This document shows positions 9,169-18,194 of a DNA stretch of 64,000 nt, one piece after another. Below the pieces are notes generated by a model that had not been told where the DNA came from, searched no databases, and saw only the letters and a program-made list of their open reading frames with translations. The stretch lies in the NCBI RefSeq assembly GCF_001461695.1, contig NZ_AUTC01000024.1, forward strand, positions 1-64,000, in the 5' to 3' direction. Origin of the DNA: Sinorhizobium fredii USDA 205 (lineage in GTDB: Bacteria > Pseudomonadota > Alphaproteobacteria > Rhizobiales > Rhizobiaceae). Position 1 is the first letter of the stretch, and each line of letters starts with the position of its first letter. The translations under genes and the position numbers were made by a program.

Positions 9169-9903
9169 GTGAAGCAACTGATCCTGGCATTCTTCCTCGG
9201 TCTCTCCGCCGCCGCTCACGCCGAGACCATCCATTTCGTCACCGAAGAGTACCCGCCCTACAATTTCTCGACCGACAAGGGAGCGAGCGGCGCCTCGGTC
9301 GACCAAATCGCCCTGATCATGAAGGCCGTCAAGCTGCCGTACGAGATCGAGGTCCTGCCCTGGGCGCGCGCCTTTGCGCTTGCAGAAAGCAAACCCTTCC
9401 ATTGCGTTTTCACGACCGGCCACGATGCCGAGCGGGACAAGAAGTTCAAGTGGATCGAGCCGCTTCTCGTCGATCACATGATCATGGTGCGCCACAAGGA
9501 TTCCGCCATCGAGCTTGATTCTCTCGATGAGGCCAGACAGTTCATCGTCGGGACGCAGCGCGAGGACTTTTCCGCCAACTATCTGAAGGAGCATGGCTTT
9601 CAGAGGATCGATTATGCCTCCAGCCTCGACTCGACGCTCAAGAAGCTCATCGCCGGCCGCGTCGACCTGATGATGACCTCGGAAAAGACCTTCGAGACGA
9701 TGCAGGCCGACGGAAAGCCTGTCGAAGCGGCGCTGGTGCTTGAAGGCAAGCAATACGGCATCGCCTGCCACATCGACATGCCCGATGATATCGTCACCCG
9801 CATGCAGGTCGAACTCAACCGCCTGATCGCCGCGGGAAGCCAGGATCGGATCTACGAGCAGTATGGCCTTCGTCCCGACGGAATAAGGCAGGCGGCGAAA
9901 TAG
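9169..9903 (+). CDS. periplasmic solute-binding protein, family 3-like
   Basis: A 244-residue secreted protein. The signal peptide MKQLILAFFLGLSAAAHA is probably cut before ETIHFV. The mature part starts like amino-acid-binding proteins (FVTEEYPPYNFSTDKGA) and has the two-lobe PBPb/SBP_bac_3 pattern, with LIAGRVDLMMTS near residue 165. The start is a GTG preceded by AGAAGGAG. No ABC permease or ATPase gene is adjacent. Its only partner is the upstream GGDEF/EAL gene, 24 nt away. A role as periplasmic ligand sensor for that enzyme is inference. The ligand is unknown. Confidence 0.85.
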   Translation: MKQLILAFFLGLSAAAHAETIHFVTEEYPPYNFSTDKGASGASVDQIALIMKAVKLPYEIEVLPWARAFALAESKPFHCVFTTGHDAERDKKFKWIEPLLVDHMIMVRHKDSAIELDSLDEARQFIVGTQREDFSANYLKEHGFQRIDYASSLDSTLKKLIAGRVDLMMTSEKTFETMQADGKPVEAALVLEGKQYGIACHIDMPDDIVTRMQVELNRLIAAGSQDRIYEQYGLRPDGIRQAAK

Positions 9904-9960
9904 AGATTGACTTGCTCGGATGACGGTGTTTGGGGTTGAGTTGCGGGATACGGGTGAATG

Positions 9961-10038
9961 CCCCTCTCCTCGGGTTAAACCCGAGGACTAGCCCTCTCCC
10001 CGCGAGCGGGAGAAGGTGCCGGCAGGCGGATGAGGGGC
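9961..10038. repeat. intergenic palindromic repeat, inverted copy
   Basis: The opposite orientation of the family at 3193-3319. CCTCTCCTCGGGTTAAACCCGAGGAC is followed by CTAGCCCTCTCCCC, a short GCGAGCGGGAGAAGG arm, then GGATGAGGGG. It sits between the binding-protein gene and pth. Confidence 0.8.
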
Positions 10039-10118
10039 GGACGTAGAAGAAAGCGCGTCCACGCCTTCTGAATTCAGTGCCCGTTTCCGCGAAGCAGGAA
10101 GCATCAGGAGTCGGCCGC

Positions 10119-10838
10119 ATGCTGATCATCGCCGGACTTGGCAATCCAGGGTCCAAATACACCGGTAACCGCCACAATATCGGCTTCATGGCGGTCGATG
10201 CCATCCAGCGGCGCCAGGGTTTCTCCTCCTGGTCGAAGAAGTTCAAGGCGGAAATCGCCGAGGGCGAGATCGCCGGCGAACGCGTGCTGCTCATGAAGCC
10301 GCAGACCTTCATGAACCTTTCCGGCGAGGCGGTCGGCGAAGCAATGCGCTTCTACAAGCTCGCACCGAAGGACATCACCGTCATCTATGACGAGCTGGAC
10401 CTTGCCGCCGGCAAGGCGCGGATCAAGATCGGCGGCGGTCATGGTGGCCACAACGGCATCAAGTCGATCGACGCGCATTGCGGCAAGGAGTACCGCCGCC
10501 TGCGCCTCGGGATCGGTCATCCGGGCGTCAAGGATCTGGTTCATGCGCATGTGCTCGGCGATTTCGCCAAAGCCGATCAGGCCTGGGTTTCGGCCCTTCT
10601 CGACACCATCGCGGATAATGCCGGCATGCTCGTCAAAGGCGAGGACTCACAACTCATGAACAAGATCGCCCTTGCCACGGGCGGTAAGCCCGACGCGGAA
10701 GAGCCGCAGGCGCCGAAGAAGCAGGTCGGCCAATCCCATATCCATAAGGCCCGCAACGCCGCCCAGCCGAAAAAGCTGCCGGCAACCGGTCCGATGGCCG
10801 ACATGCTGAAGAAGATGTTCGGCTCGAAAGGGGATTAG
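10119..10838 (+). CDS. pth: peptidyl-tRNA hydrolase
   Basis: A 239-residue cytosolic enzyme that releases tRNA from prematurely dropped peptidyl-tRNA. It has [18 protein letters not shown] near the N-terminus with the catalytic His, [10 protein letters not shown], and [27 protein letters not shown]. The C-terminal extension after about residue 190 is lysine- and proline-rich, as in other rhizobia. The ATG at 10119 has AGGAG 9 nt upstream; an in-frame upstream ATG is not supported. Its usual neighbours rplY and ychF are both nearby but separated by other genes. Confidence 0.97.
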   Translation: MLIIAGLGNPGSKYTGNRHNIGFMAVDAIQRRQGFSSWSKKFKAEIAEGEIAGERVLLMKPQTFMNLSGEAVGEAMRFYKLAPKDITVIYDELDLAAGKARIKIGGGHGGHNGIKSIDAHCGKEYRRLRLGIGHPGVKDLVHAHVLGDFAKADQAWVSALLDTIADNAGMLVKGEDSQLMNKIALATGGKPDAEEPQAPKKQVGQSHIHKARNAAQPKKLPATGPMADMLKKMFGSKGD

Positions 10839-11021
10839 CCCTCCGATCTGGTACCGCTCGCGGAAAACTGCTCGCGCTCCGAAAGAGGCTTCGTTTCACG
10901 AGGGGATTCCCGCGGTATTTGCCGAACGCGCATCACCGTGAAGATGCGCAAGCCGGAAACGAGCAGGAGCCAGAGATCAGAACGGTGCATCCGTTTTCCT
11001 CCGGAAAAGTCGAGAGTGTCA

Positions 11022-11234
11022 TCACCCCGCCAGGCCGCGATAGGACGTGGGGACCGCCGCAGTTTCATGGCATCGGGCCAGCCGATCGAGCCAGAGAGCG
11101 AGATCCTCCGGGATCTCCGTATGGCCGCTCTCCATGGCTTCCACCCATGAGAGCTGGCATTGAAGCGCGGATGTCAGCTCGATCGTCGTCCATCTCAAAC
11201 TGACAAGGCATTCAGCAAAGCGTTCGGGCGTCAT
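11022..11234 (-). CDS. small HTH-like rhizobial protein
   Basis: A 70-residue protein starting MTPERFAECLVSLRWT and ending in PTSYRGLAG. The pattern (MTPxRF..CL..LRW....L..AL.C, a central Trp, then IPxxLAxWLxxLA..H) matches a recurring family of small rhizobial proteins resembling a truncated XRE helix-turn-helix. The ATG at 11234 has only a weak GAAG upstream. It ends 184 nt after pth (convergent) and lies upstream of nothing on its own strand. Function unknown. Confidence 0.65.
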   Translation of the reverse strand: MTPERFAECLVSLRWTTIELTSALQCQLSWVEAMESGHTEIPEDLALWLDRLARCHETAAVPTSYRGLAG

Positions 11235-11313
11235 CGGTGCAGATCTTCGCAATGATGAATGATCCCCACTGCTGCGGTGCCCGCCGAGCAGGCCCGGCGG
11301 GGCACCGACGATT

Positions 11314-14300
11314 TCACACAAACAGGAAGTCGCTGATCGCCAGCGTCGATACGTGCGTGCTGCCATTCGCCAGCGTCACGATCAGCTCGGCGTCATAGTT
11401 GTTGCCGGTGCCGTCGCGGTCGTACCAGAGGCGGCCATTGTCCGTTTCGAAGAGGAATTGCGGCCCGGTTCCCGATGCGGTCGGGTTGGCGCCGATGATG
11501 AAACCGGGATTGCCGCTTGCCGCGATGCCGAAGTCCGAGCGGTCGACGACCAGCTTGTCCTGGCCGCGCGTGAAGTCGACGATCTGGTCGCCCGTGCCGA
11601 AGCCGTCGCTGTGGAATACGAACTGGTTCGTGCCGGTGCCGCCCTGCAGCAGATCCCCGGCTGCACCGCCTTCGAGCACGTCGTCCCCGGCACCGCCGAA
11701 AAGGAAGTCGTCGGCGCCGCCACCGAAGAATTTCTCGTTGGCGGACGTGCCGCGAATGTCGTCGTCCCGGTCCGAACCATAGACGACCTCGACGCCGGTC
11801 ACCGTCAACCCCTTGGCCATGCCGCCGTTGTTGGCGCTGTTGGCAAGGTCGAGCTTCACCGACATGGTGGAGCTGAGACTGAACTTCAGTGTGTCCGTAC
11901 CGGCGCCGCCGTCGAAGCTGTCGGTGCCAATCTCATTGGTGCGGATCAGCGTGTCGTTGCCAGCATCGCCATAGAGCTTGTCGTTTCCGGCGCCATCCTC
12001 GAGGAGGTCGTCGCCCGCGCCGCCTCTCAGCGTATCGTTGCCGCTATTGCCCTTGAGCACGTCGTTGAGAGCGCCGGCGGTGACGCTGTCGTTGCCGCTG
12101 GTGCCGTAGAATTCCAGGCTTTCGGCGCCCGCAAATTTGGTTGTCGCGTTAACCGTCACGGTGCCGTTCGAGAAGGCAAAGCTTACGCCGGTCGCCTGGT
12201 TGGCGAGATCGACATAGACGCGGTCGGTTCCCGTGCCTGCATCGGCATAGTCGCCCTGGTTGATGCGCAGGCTGTCATTGCCGGCACCACCGTAGAGCCT
12301 GTCGGCCTGTGTGTCGAACCGCGTGCCATGGGTCGCCTGAAGCGTGTCGTTTCCGTCACCGCCTTCGAGCCGGTCGGCTCCTACCCCGCCATAAAGCCTG
12401 TCATTGCCTGCAAGGCCCTTGAGCGTGTCATTGCCGGCGCCGCCATGGAAGAGATCGTTGAGCGCGCCGCCCGTCAGGCTGTCGGTGCCCGATCCGGTCC
12501 AGATCTGCACGGCTTCGATATTCCTGAGGGTCACATCGCCATTGGTGAGGACCGCATTTGGCGACAGCACGAAGCTCATGTTGGCGGTACCCATGGAGCG
12601 GTTGACCGAAGCCGTATCCGTTCCCGTGCCTCCGTCGACGGTGAATTTGCCGGCGGTGAGTCCGTCTACGGAGTTGATCTTCACCAAGTCATTGCCGGTT
12701 CCCAGCAGGACCGAATTGGCAGCGGTGCCCGAGCCGATCTCGATGTCCACTAGGTCGTTGCCGGTGCCCGCATCGACCGTGTTGGCGCCGCCCTCGTCAT
12801 AAATCGTGTCGTTGCCGTCTCCACCTGTGAGCGTATCATTGCCCGCTCCCCCGTCGAGCCAATCGCTGCCCTTTCCGCCCGTCAGCCTGTCATTGCCGTT
12901 GGCGCCATAGAACTTGACGGAAAGCGCCGCGCCTGCGGTCAGTGTATCGCTCCCGGAACCTGCATAGATGGAATAATGCTCAGCGTCGGAGACGGTCGTG
13001 CCGTCGTTGATTGTGCCGGTCACGCCGGTGATCGAAAAGGTGAGCGCCGTGGCCGCATCGCGCCGCTCGATGGTGACCGTATCCGTACCGGCACCAGCCC
13101 TGATCGTGTCCTTGCCGCCGTTGCCGGCCACAATTCTATCATTGCCGTCGCCACTGTTGACGATGTCGACGCCAACTCCGGCATCGATATAGTCGTTGCC
13201 CTTCCCGCTGCTGAGAATATCGTTCCCGTCAAAGGCGTACATCGTGTCGTTGCCGTCACCCGTAGTCCAGTTTTCAACGGTTGAAGTGCCGAAACCGCTG
13301 GTAAGCGAATATGCCTCCATGTTGATGAAGGTCGTGCCATCCGACAGTGTATTGGAGAGATTGGACGCCTTGGCGGTGAAGGTGCCACTCAGTTTCCGGA
13401 CTTCGAGAGTATCAATGCCCGCGCCGCCGTTGATGGTGTCCTCGCCGTTGCCGATCGTAACGCCGACATAGTCGTTGCCGTCTCCGCCAGTGACGGAGTC
13501 GGTCCCGGCGCCGCCATAGAGAATGTCGTCGCCGCTACCCCCGTCGAGAGTGTCGCTCCCGCCCTGGGGCGACCCGTAGTCGCCCGACAGCACATCGTCG
13601 CCGTCGCCGCCCGAAAGCGCGTCATCCCCATTGCCGCCGGTGAGATTGTCATTGCCCGCCTCGCCGTAGAGCTCGTCGTTGCCGTCGCCGCCATCGCCGC
13701 TGTCGTTGCCGTAGCCGCCCCTGATCGTGTCCGCGCCGGCATCGCCACTTAGAACGTCGATGCCGTTGCCGCCGTTGAGCGTGTCGTCCCCCGTCCCGCC
13801 GTTGAGCGAATCTCGACCGATGCCGCCGCTGAGCGTGTCGTTTCCATCGCCGCCGCTGAGGACGTCATTCCAACGGCCACCGGTGATCGTGTCGCCGAAA
13901 CTCGTACCGACAATCGTAAATTGCTCGACGTTGGTGACCTTGATCCCACCGAGCAGTGTCGATTGCGCAATCGGGTCCGGGGCGACGAAGGTGAGCGCGG
14001 TCGTATGATCCCATAAGGACAGCCACAACGAATCGAACCCCAATCCGCCATCAACCACGTCCCCGTCAAGTTCAGTCCGCGAAGCTATCACTAGGTCGTC
14101 GCCCGTGCCGGCATCGATCGTATCGGCTCCGATCCCCCCCTGAATGGTGTCGGCGCCGGAGCCGCCGCTGATTGAGTCGTTGCCATTGTCCCCGTTGAGC
14201 CCGTCACCTTGAAACCCGCCGGACAGCACATCATTATCGGAGTACCCAAATATCCGATCGGAGCTGAAACCGCCTGACAGGGTATCGGTCGTATCGGTGC

Positions 14301-14346
14301 CGAAGATGACATCCTGCTGGTCGGTTCCTGGATTCGTTGCCATCAT
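11314..14346 (-). CDS. RTX (GGxGxDxLx) calcium-binding secreted protein, copy A
   Basis: A 1010-residue acidic protein built almost entirely of nonapeptide RTX repeats such as GGDGNDTLSGG, which form calcium-loaded beta-rolls. Blocks of repeats alternate with about 45-residue spacers of similar design, recognisable by ALTFS-, MSFVLS-, VSFAFS- and VKLDLA-type beginnings. There is no N-terminal signal peptide. The C-terminus ends in HVSTLAISDFLFV, consistent with an uncleaved type I secretion signal. The start is one of two adjacent ATGs (14346 or 14343) behind GGGAGAGAC. No hlyB/hlyD/tolC-like exporter is adjacent, so the transporter must lie elsewhere. No catalytic domain is visible. The paralogue 260 bp upstream is nearly the same length. 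Confidence 0.9.
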   Translation of the reverse strand: MMATNPGTDQQDVIFGTDTTDTLSGGFSSDRIFGYSDNDVLSGGFQGDGLNGDNGNDSISGGSGADTIQGGIGADTIDAGTGDDLVIASRTELDGDVVDGGLGFDSLWLSLWDHTTALTFVAPDPIAQSTLLGGIKVTNVEQFTIVGTSFGDTITGGRWNDVLSGGDGNDTLSGGIGRDSLNGGTGDDTLNGGNGIDVLSGDAGADTIRGGYGNDSGDGGDGNDELYGEAGNDNLTGGNGDDALSGGDGDDVLSGDYGSPQGGSDTLDGGSGDDILYGGAGTDSVTGGDGNDYVGVTIGNGEDTINGGAGIDTLEVRKLSGTFTAKASNLSNTLSDGTTFINMEAYSLTSGFGTSTVENWTTGDGNDTMYAFDGNDILSSGKGNDYIDAGVGVDIVNSGDGNDRIVAGNGGKDTIRAGAGTDTVTIERRDAATALTFSITGVTGTINDGTTVSDAEHYSIYAGSGSDTLTAGAALSVKFYGANGNDRLTGGKGSDWLDGGAGNDTLTGGDGNDTIYDEGGANTVDAGTGNDLVDIEIGSGTAANSVLLGTGNDLVKINSVDGLTAGKFTVDGGTGTDTASVNRSMGTANMSFVLSPNAVLTNGDVTLRNIEAVQIWTGSGTDSLTGGALNDLFHGGAGNDTLKGLAGNDRLYGGVGADRLEGGDGNDTLQATHGTRFDTQADRLYGGAGNDSLRINQGDYADAGTGTDRVYVDLANQATGVSFAFSNGTVTVNATTKFAGAESLEFYGTSGNDSVTAGALNDVLKGNSGNDTLRGGAGDDLLEDGAGNDKLYGDAGNDTLIRTNEIGTDSFDGGAGTDTLKFSLSSTMSVKLDLANSANNGGMAKGLTVTGVEVVYGSDRDDDIRGTSANEKFFGGGADDFLFGGAGDDVLEGGAAGDLLQGGTGTNQFVFHSDGFGTGDQIVDFTRGQDKLVVDRSDFGIAASGNPGFIIGANPTASGTGPQFLFETDNGRLWYDRDGTGNNYDAELIVTLANGSTHVSTLAISDFLFV

Positions 14347-14606
14347 GTCTCTCCCTTCACGGGGTTCAAAATTTAGTGCCGCCTCGCCTTGCGCGGTGGC
14401 ATGGCTGAGATCGTCTTGCCGAACGACAGGCGGGCCTTGTCTGATTCAAGTGGATGAAGGACCCGCGACGCTCATTCATCGCGGGCTCATTCGATGCGGG
14501 TCGGCCATCTGGCCCGACCCGACGATTGATGCGGTGACCTCTCCGGCGGCCGCCGAGGCATGGTCCGCAAGCGCCTCGACAGCCGCCGGCCCCGCCCCAG
14601 CGGAAG

Positions 14607-17600
14607 CTAGACGAACAGGAAGTCGCTGAGCGCCAGCGTCGATACGTGCGTGCTGCTGTTTGCCAGCGTCACGATCAGTTCGGCGTCATAATTGTTGCCG
14701 GTGCCGTCGCGGTCGTACCAGAGGCGGCCATTGTCCGTTTCGAAGAGGAATTGCGGCCCCGTTCCCGATGCGGTCGGGTTGGCGCCGACCACCAACCCGG
14801 GATTGCCGCTTGCGGCAATGCCGAAATCCGAGCGGTCGACGACCAGCTTGTCCTGGCCACGCGTGAAGTCAACGATCTGGTCGCCCGTTCCGATGCCGTC
14901 GCTGTGGAACACGAACTGGTCCTTGCCGGTGCCGCCCTGCAGCAGATCCCCGGCCGCACCGCCTTCGAGGACGTCGTCTCCGGCCCCGCCGAAGAGGAAG
15001 TCGTCCGCGCCGCCGCCGAAGAATTTCTCGTTGGCGGACGTGCCGCGAATGTCGTCGTCCTGTGCCGAACCGTAGACGACCTCGACCCCGGTGACCGTCA
15101 ACCCCTTGGCCATGCCGCCATTGTTGGCGTTGTTGGCAAGGTCGAGCTTCACCGACATGGACGAGCCGAAGCCGAACCTCAGTGTGTCCGTGCCGGCGCC
15201 GCCGTCGAAACTGTCGGTGCCGGTCTCATTGGTGCGGATCAGCGTGTCGTTGCCGGCGTCGCCATAGAGCTTGTCGTTGCCGGCACCATCCTCGAGGCGG
15301 TCGTCGCCCGCGCCGCCTCGCAGCGTATCGTTGCCGCCATTGCCCTTGAGCACGTCGTTGAGAGCGCCGGCGGTGACGCTGTCGTTGCCGCTGGTGCCGT
15401 AGAATTCCAGGCTTTCGGCGCCGGCAAATTTGGTTGTCGAGTTGACCGTCACGGTGCCGTTCGAGAAGGCAAAGCTCACGCCGGTCGTCTGATTGGCGAG
15501 ATCGACATAGACGCGGTCGGTGCCCGTGCCCGCATCGGCATAGTCGCCCTGGTTGATCCGCAGGCTGTCATTGCCGGCACCTCCGTAGAGCTTGTCGGCC
15601 TGGGTGTCGAACTGCGTGCTGTAGGTCGCCTGAAGCGTATCGTTGCCGTCACCGCCTTCGAGCCGGTCGGCCCCCACCCCGCCATAGAGCCTGTCATTGC
15701 CGGCAAGACCCTTGAGCGTGTCATTGCCGGCGCCGCCATGGAAGAGATCGCTGAGCGCGCCGCCCGTCAGGCTGTCGGTGCCCGATCCGGTCCAGATCTG
15801 CACGGCTTCGATGTTCTTGAGTGTCACGTCGCCATTGGTCAGGACCGCATTTGGCGACAGCACGAAGCTCATGTTGGCGGTGCCCATGGAGCGGTTGACC
15901 GAAGCCGTATCCGTTCCGGTGCCTCCGTCGACGGTGAATTTGCCCGCGGTGAGCCCGCGAAACGAGTTGATGGTCACCGTGTCATTGCCGGTTCCCAGCA
16001 GGATGGAATTGGCAGCGGTGCCTGACGCGATCTCGAGTTCCACCAAGTCGTTGCCGGTCCCCGCATCGATCGTGTTGGCACCGCCGTCGTCAATAATCGT
16101 GTCGTTGCCGTCGCCACCACTGAGCGTATCGTTGCCCGCTCCCCCGTCCAGGAGATCGCTGCCTTTTCCGCCGCTGAGCCTGTCGTTGCCGTTGGCGCCG
16201 TAGAACTTGACGGAGAGCGCCGTGCCTGCGGTGAGTGTATCGTTGCCGGAACCCGCCCGGATCGCATAGTGCTCGGCGTCGGTGACAGTTGTGCCGTCGT
16301 TGAGCGTGCCGGTCACGCCGGTGATCGAAAAGGTAAGCGCCGTGGTCGCATCGCGCCGAACGATCGTCACTGTGTCCGTGCCGGCACCGGCCCTGATCGT
16401 GTCCTTGCCGCCGTTGCCGACCTCAATCGTGTCATTGCCGTCGCCACTGTTGACGATGTCGACGCCATTCCCGGCATCGATCGAGTCGTTGCCCTTGCCG
16501 CTGCTGAGGGTATCGTTCCCGTCGTGGGCGCGCATCGTGTCGTTGCCGTCACCCGTAGTCCAGTTGTCAACGGTTGAACTGCCCATGCCGCTGTCGAGCG
16601 AATAGGCCTCCATGTTGATGAAGGTCGTGCCATCCGACAGGGTGTTGGAGAGATTGGACGCCTTGGCGGTGAAGGTGCCGCTAATGTTCATGACTTCGAG
16701 AATATCGGTGCCCGTGCCGCCGTTGATGGTGTCCCGGCCGTGGCCGATGGTAACGCCGACACGGTCGTTGCCGTCTCCCCCAGTGACGGTGTCGAGACCT
16801 AAGCCGCCGTTGAGATAGTCGTTGCCGCTCCCCCCGTCGAGAGTGTCGTTTCCGCTCTGGGTCAGGTTGAAGGCGACATCGCCGTAGAGCGTATCGTCGC
16901 CGTCGCCGCCCGAAAGCGCGTCAGCCCCGTTGCCGCCGGTGAGATTGTCGTTGCCGGCCTCGCCGAAGAGCTTGTCGTTGCCGTCGCCGCCATCGGCGAC
17001 GTCTATGCCGTAGCCGCCCCTGATCGTGTCCGCGCCAGCTTCGCCACTCAGAAAATCGAACCCGTTGCCGCCATTGAGCGTATCGTCGCCGTCGGCGCCG
17101 TCGAGCATATCGCGACCGATGCCGCCGTTCAGCGTGTCGTTTCCACCGCCGCCGTTGAGGAAGTCGTTCCAACGGCCGCCGGTGATCGTGTCAGCGAAAT
17201 TCGTGCCGACAATCATAAACTGCTCGACGTTGGTGACCTTGATTCCGCCGGCAAGGGTCGATTGCGCAATCGGATCCGGCGCGACGAAGGTCAGCGCGGT
17301 CGCGTCATCCATGAACATCAGCGATAACGTATCGAATCCCAATCCGCCATCAACCACATCCCCGTCGCTTTCACCGGGCTCGAAATCCATGATCATGTCG
17401 TCGCCGGTACCGGCATTGATCGAATCGGCTCCGGCTCCCCCTTGAATGTTGTCGGAGCCGGAACCGCCGCTGATTGCGTCGTTTCCGTCGTCACCGTGGA
17501 GCACGTCATTCTGGAAACCGCCGGACAGCACATCATTATCGGAGAGCCCGAATATCTGATCCGAGCTGAAGCCGCCGGAAAGGGTATCGGCCGTATTCGT

Positions 17601-17645
17601 ACCTAGAATGAAATCCTGCTGGTCGGTGCCCGGATTCGTTGCCAT
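14607..17645 (-). CDS. RTX (GGxGxDxLx) calcium-binding secreted protein, copy B
   Basis: A 1012-residue tandem paralogue of the RTX protein at 11314-14346. Domain order is the same: N-terminal MATNPGTDQQDFILGT, RTX blocks with interspersed spacers, and a nearly identical last 200 residues ending LSDFLFV. The most divergent parts are in the first third. The ATG at 17645 is chosen because it matches the start of copy A and has GGAGGGAATG upstream; the frame is open further upstream without homology. Probably exported by a type I system and folded by Ca2+ outside the cell. A LysR gene is divergent, 550 bp away. Confidence 0.9.
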   Translation of the reverse strand: MATNPGTDQQDFILGTNTADTLSGGFSSDQIFGLSDNDVLSGGFQNDVLHGDDGNDAISGGSGSDNIQGGAGADSINAGTGDDMIMDFEPGESDGDVVDGGLGFDTLSLMFMDDATALTFVAPDPIAQSTLAGGIKVTNVEQFMIVGTNFADTITGGRWNDFLNGGGGNDTLNGGIGRDMLDGADGDDTLNGGNGFDFLSGEAGADTIRGGYGIDVADGGDGNDKLFGEAGNDNLTGGNGADALSGGDGDDTLYGDVAFNLTQSGNDTLDGGSGNDYLNGGLGLDTVTGGDGNDRVGVTIGHGRDTINGGTGTDILEVMNISGTFTAKASNLSNTLSDGTTFINMEAYSLDSGMGSSTVDNWTTGDGNDTMRAHDGNDTLSSGKGNDSIDAGNGVDIVNSGDGNDTIEVGNGGKDTIRAGAGTDTVTIVRRDATTALTFSITGVTGTLNDGTTVTDAEHYAIRAGSGNDTLTAGTALSVKFYGANGNDRLSGGKGSDLLDGGAGNDTLSGGDGNDTIIDDGGANTIDAGTGNDLVELEIASGTAANSILLGTGNDTVTINSFRGLTAGKFTVDGGTGTDTASVNRSMGTANMSFVLSPNAVLTNGDVTLKNIEAVQIWTGSGTDSLTGGALSDLFHGGAGNDTLKGLAGNDRLYGGVGADRLEGGDGNDTLQATYSTQFDTQADKLYGGAGNDSLRINQGDYADAGTGTDRVYVDLANQTTGVSFAFSNGTVTVNSTTKFAGAESLEFYGTSGNDSVTAGALNDVLKGNGGNDTLRGGAGDDRLEDGAGNDKLYGDAGNDTLIRTNETGTDSFDGGAGTDTLRFGFGSSMSVKLDLANNANNGGMAKGLTVTGVEVVYGSAQDDDIRGTSANEKFFGGGADDFLFGGAGDDVLEGGAAGDLLQGGTGKDQFVFHSDGIGTGDQIVDFTRGQDKLVVDRSDFGIAASGNPGLVVGANPTASGTGPQFLFETDNGRLWYDRDGTGNNYDAELIVTLANSSTHVSTLALSDFLFV

Positions 17646-17813
17646 TGCCTCATTCCCTCCTTGATGGACGCACGATCGCCTTGCCCGCCCGTCACAGCCG
17701 GGCGGCTCCAGGATCGCTGCAATTGGTGGACGGCGCGGGCCGACGCGAGACGGCCCGTCCATTCCGGCCTATGCCCTCGGCAACAGCCTTGGATACAACC
17801 GGAAACAACTCCG

Positions 17814-17828
17814 GCAGGTCAGACCTGC
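17814..17828. promoter_or_regulatory. perfect palindrome, candidate operator
   Basis: GCAGGTC-A-GACCTGC, seven matched bases on each side of a central A, about 170 bp upstream of RTX copy B. No regulator can be assigned from sequence. Confidence 0.4.
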
Positions 17829-17883
17829 TTGTTCCTTGCTCGGACTCGTGTTGGACCCATCGTTTAAGAAGCGATCGGGCCTT

Positions 17884-17903
17884 TGTGAAATTCAATATTC
17901 ACA
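17884..17903. promoter_or_regulatory. inverted repeat, candidate operator
   Basis: TGTGAAATTCAATATTCACA has 6-bp arms (TGTGAA/TTCACA) around 8 AT-rich bases. It resembles the dyad spacing of LysR-type or CRP-type sites. It lies between the divergent RTX and LysR genes. Confidence 0.4.
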
Positions 17904-18194
17904 TGTGCCGCATCCACGCCGTGAATGGAGCTCTGCGGCGGGCTGGGCCGCTCGCTCCGTCTTCGACCTGTTCCCTCGGGCACGGCGCAGCGCGGCGACG
18001 ATGCGATAGATGCGGGTTGAAGTCGAGTTTTGTCGTCGGGCTGCCGAGAATGCAATTTGCACTTGCGTGCACGACCTCGCTCTGGATACGAATTCACTCT
18101 CTGTCCCGTCCATGGCGACGAAAACCGATCGGCCAGAGATGCGTTCCCTGGGGCTGCTCCGGGGAGGGGAAATCGCTGCAGCGTGGGGATACCG

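Larger units (their letters stand above)
17646..18194. other. divergent control region between RTX copy B and the LysR gene
   Basis: About 550 bases without a supported gene. Two inverted repeats stand out. The first is a perfect 7-1-7 palindrome, GCAGGTC-A-GACCTGC, at 17814-17828. The second is TGTGAA-N8-TTCACA at 17884-17903, 290 bp before the LysR start. Either could be a regulator site; the second overlaps an AT-rich patch in otherwise GC-rich DNA. Confidence 0.5.

Noticed and set aside
7891..9771. A minus-strand open frame of 626 codons opposite the GGDEF/EAL and binding-protein genes
   Set aside because: It has no recognisable motif and spans two well-supported genes; it results from the high-GC codon pattern.
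11353..12753. Plus-strand frames of about 460 codons opposite both RTX genes (also 14646-16025)
   Set aside because: They repeat at the same relative place because the RTX genes are paralogues. Their sequence mirrors the RTX repeat and no start signals are present.
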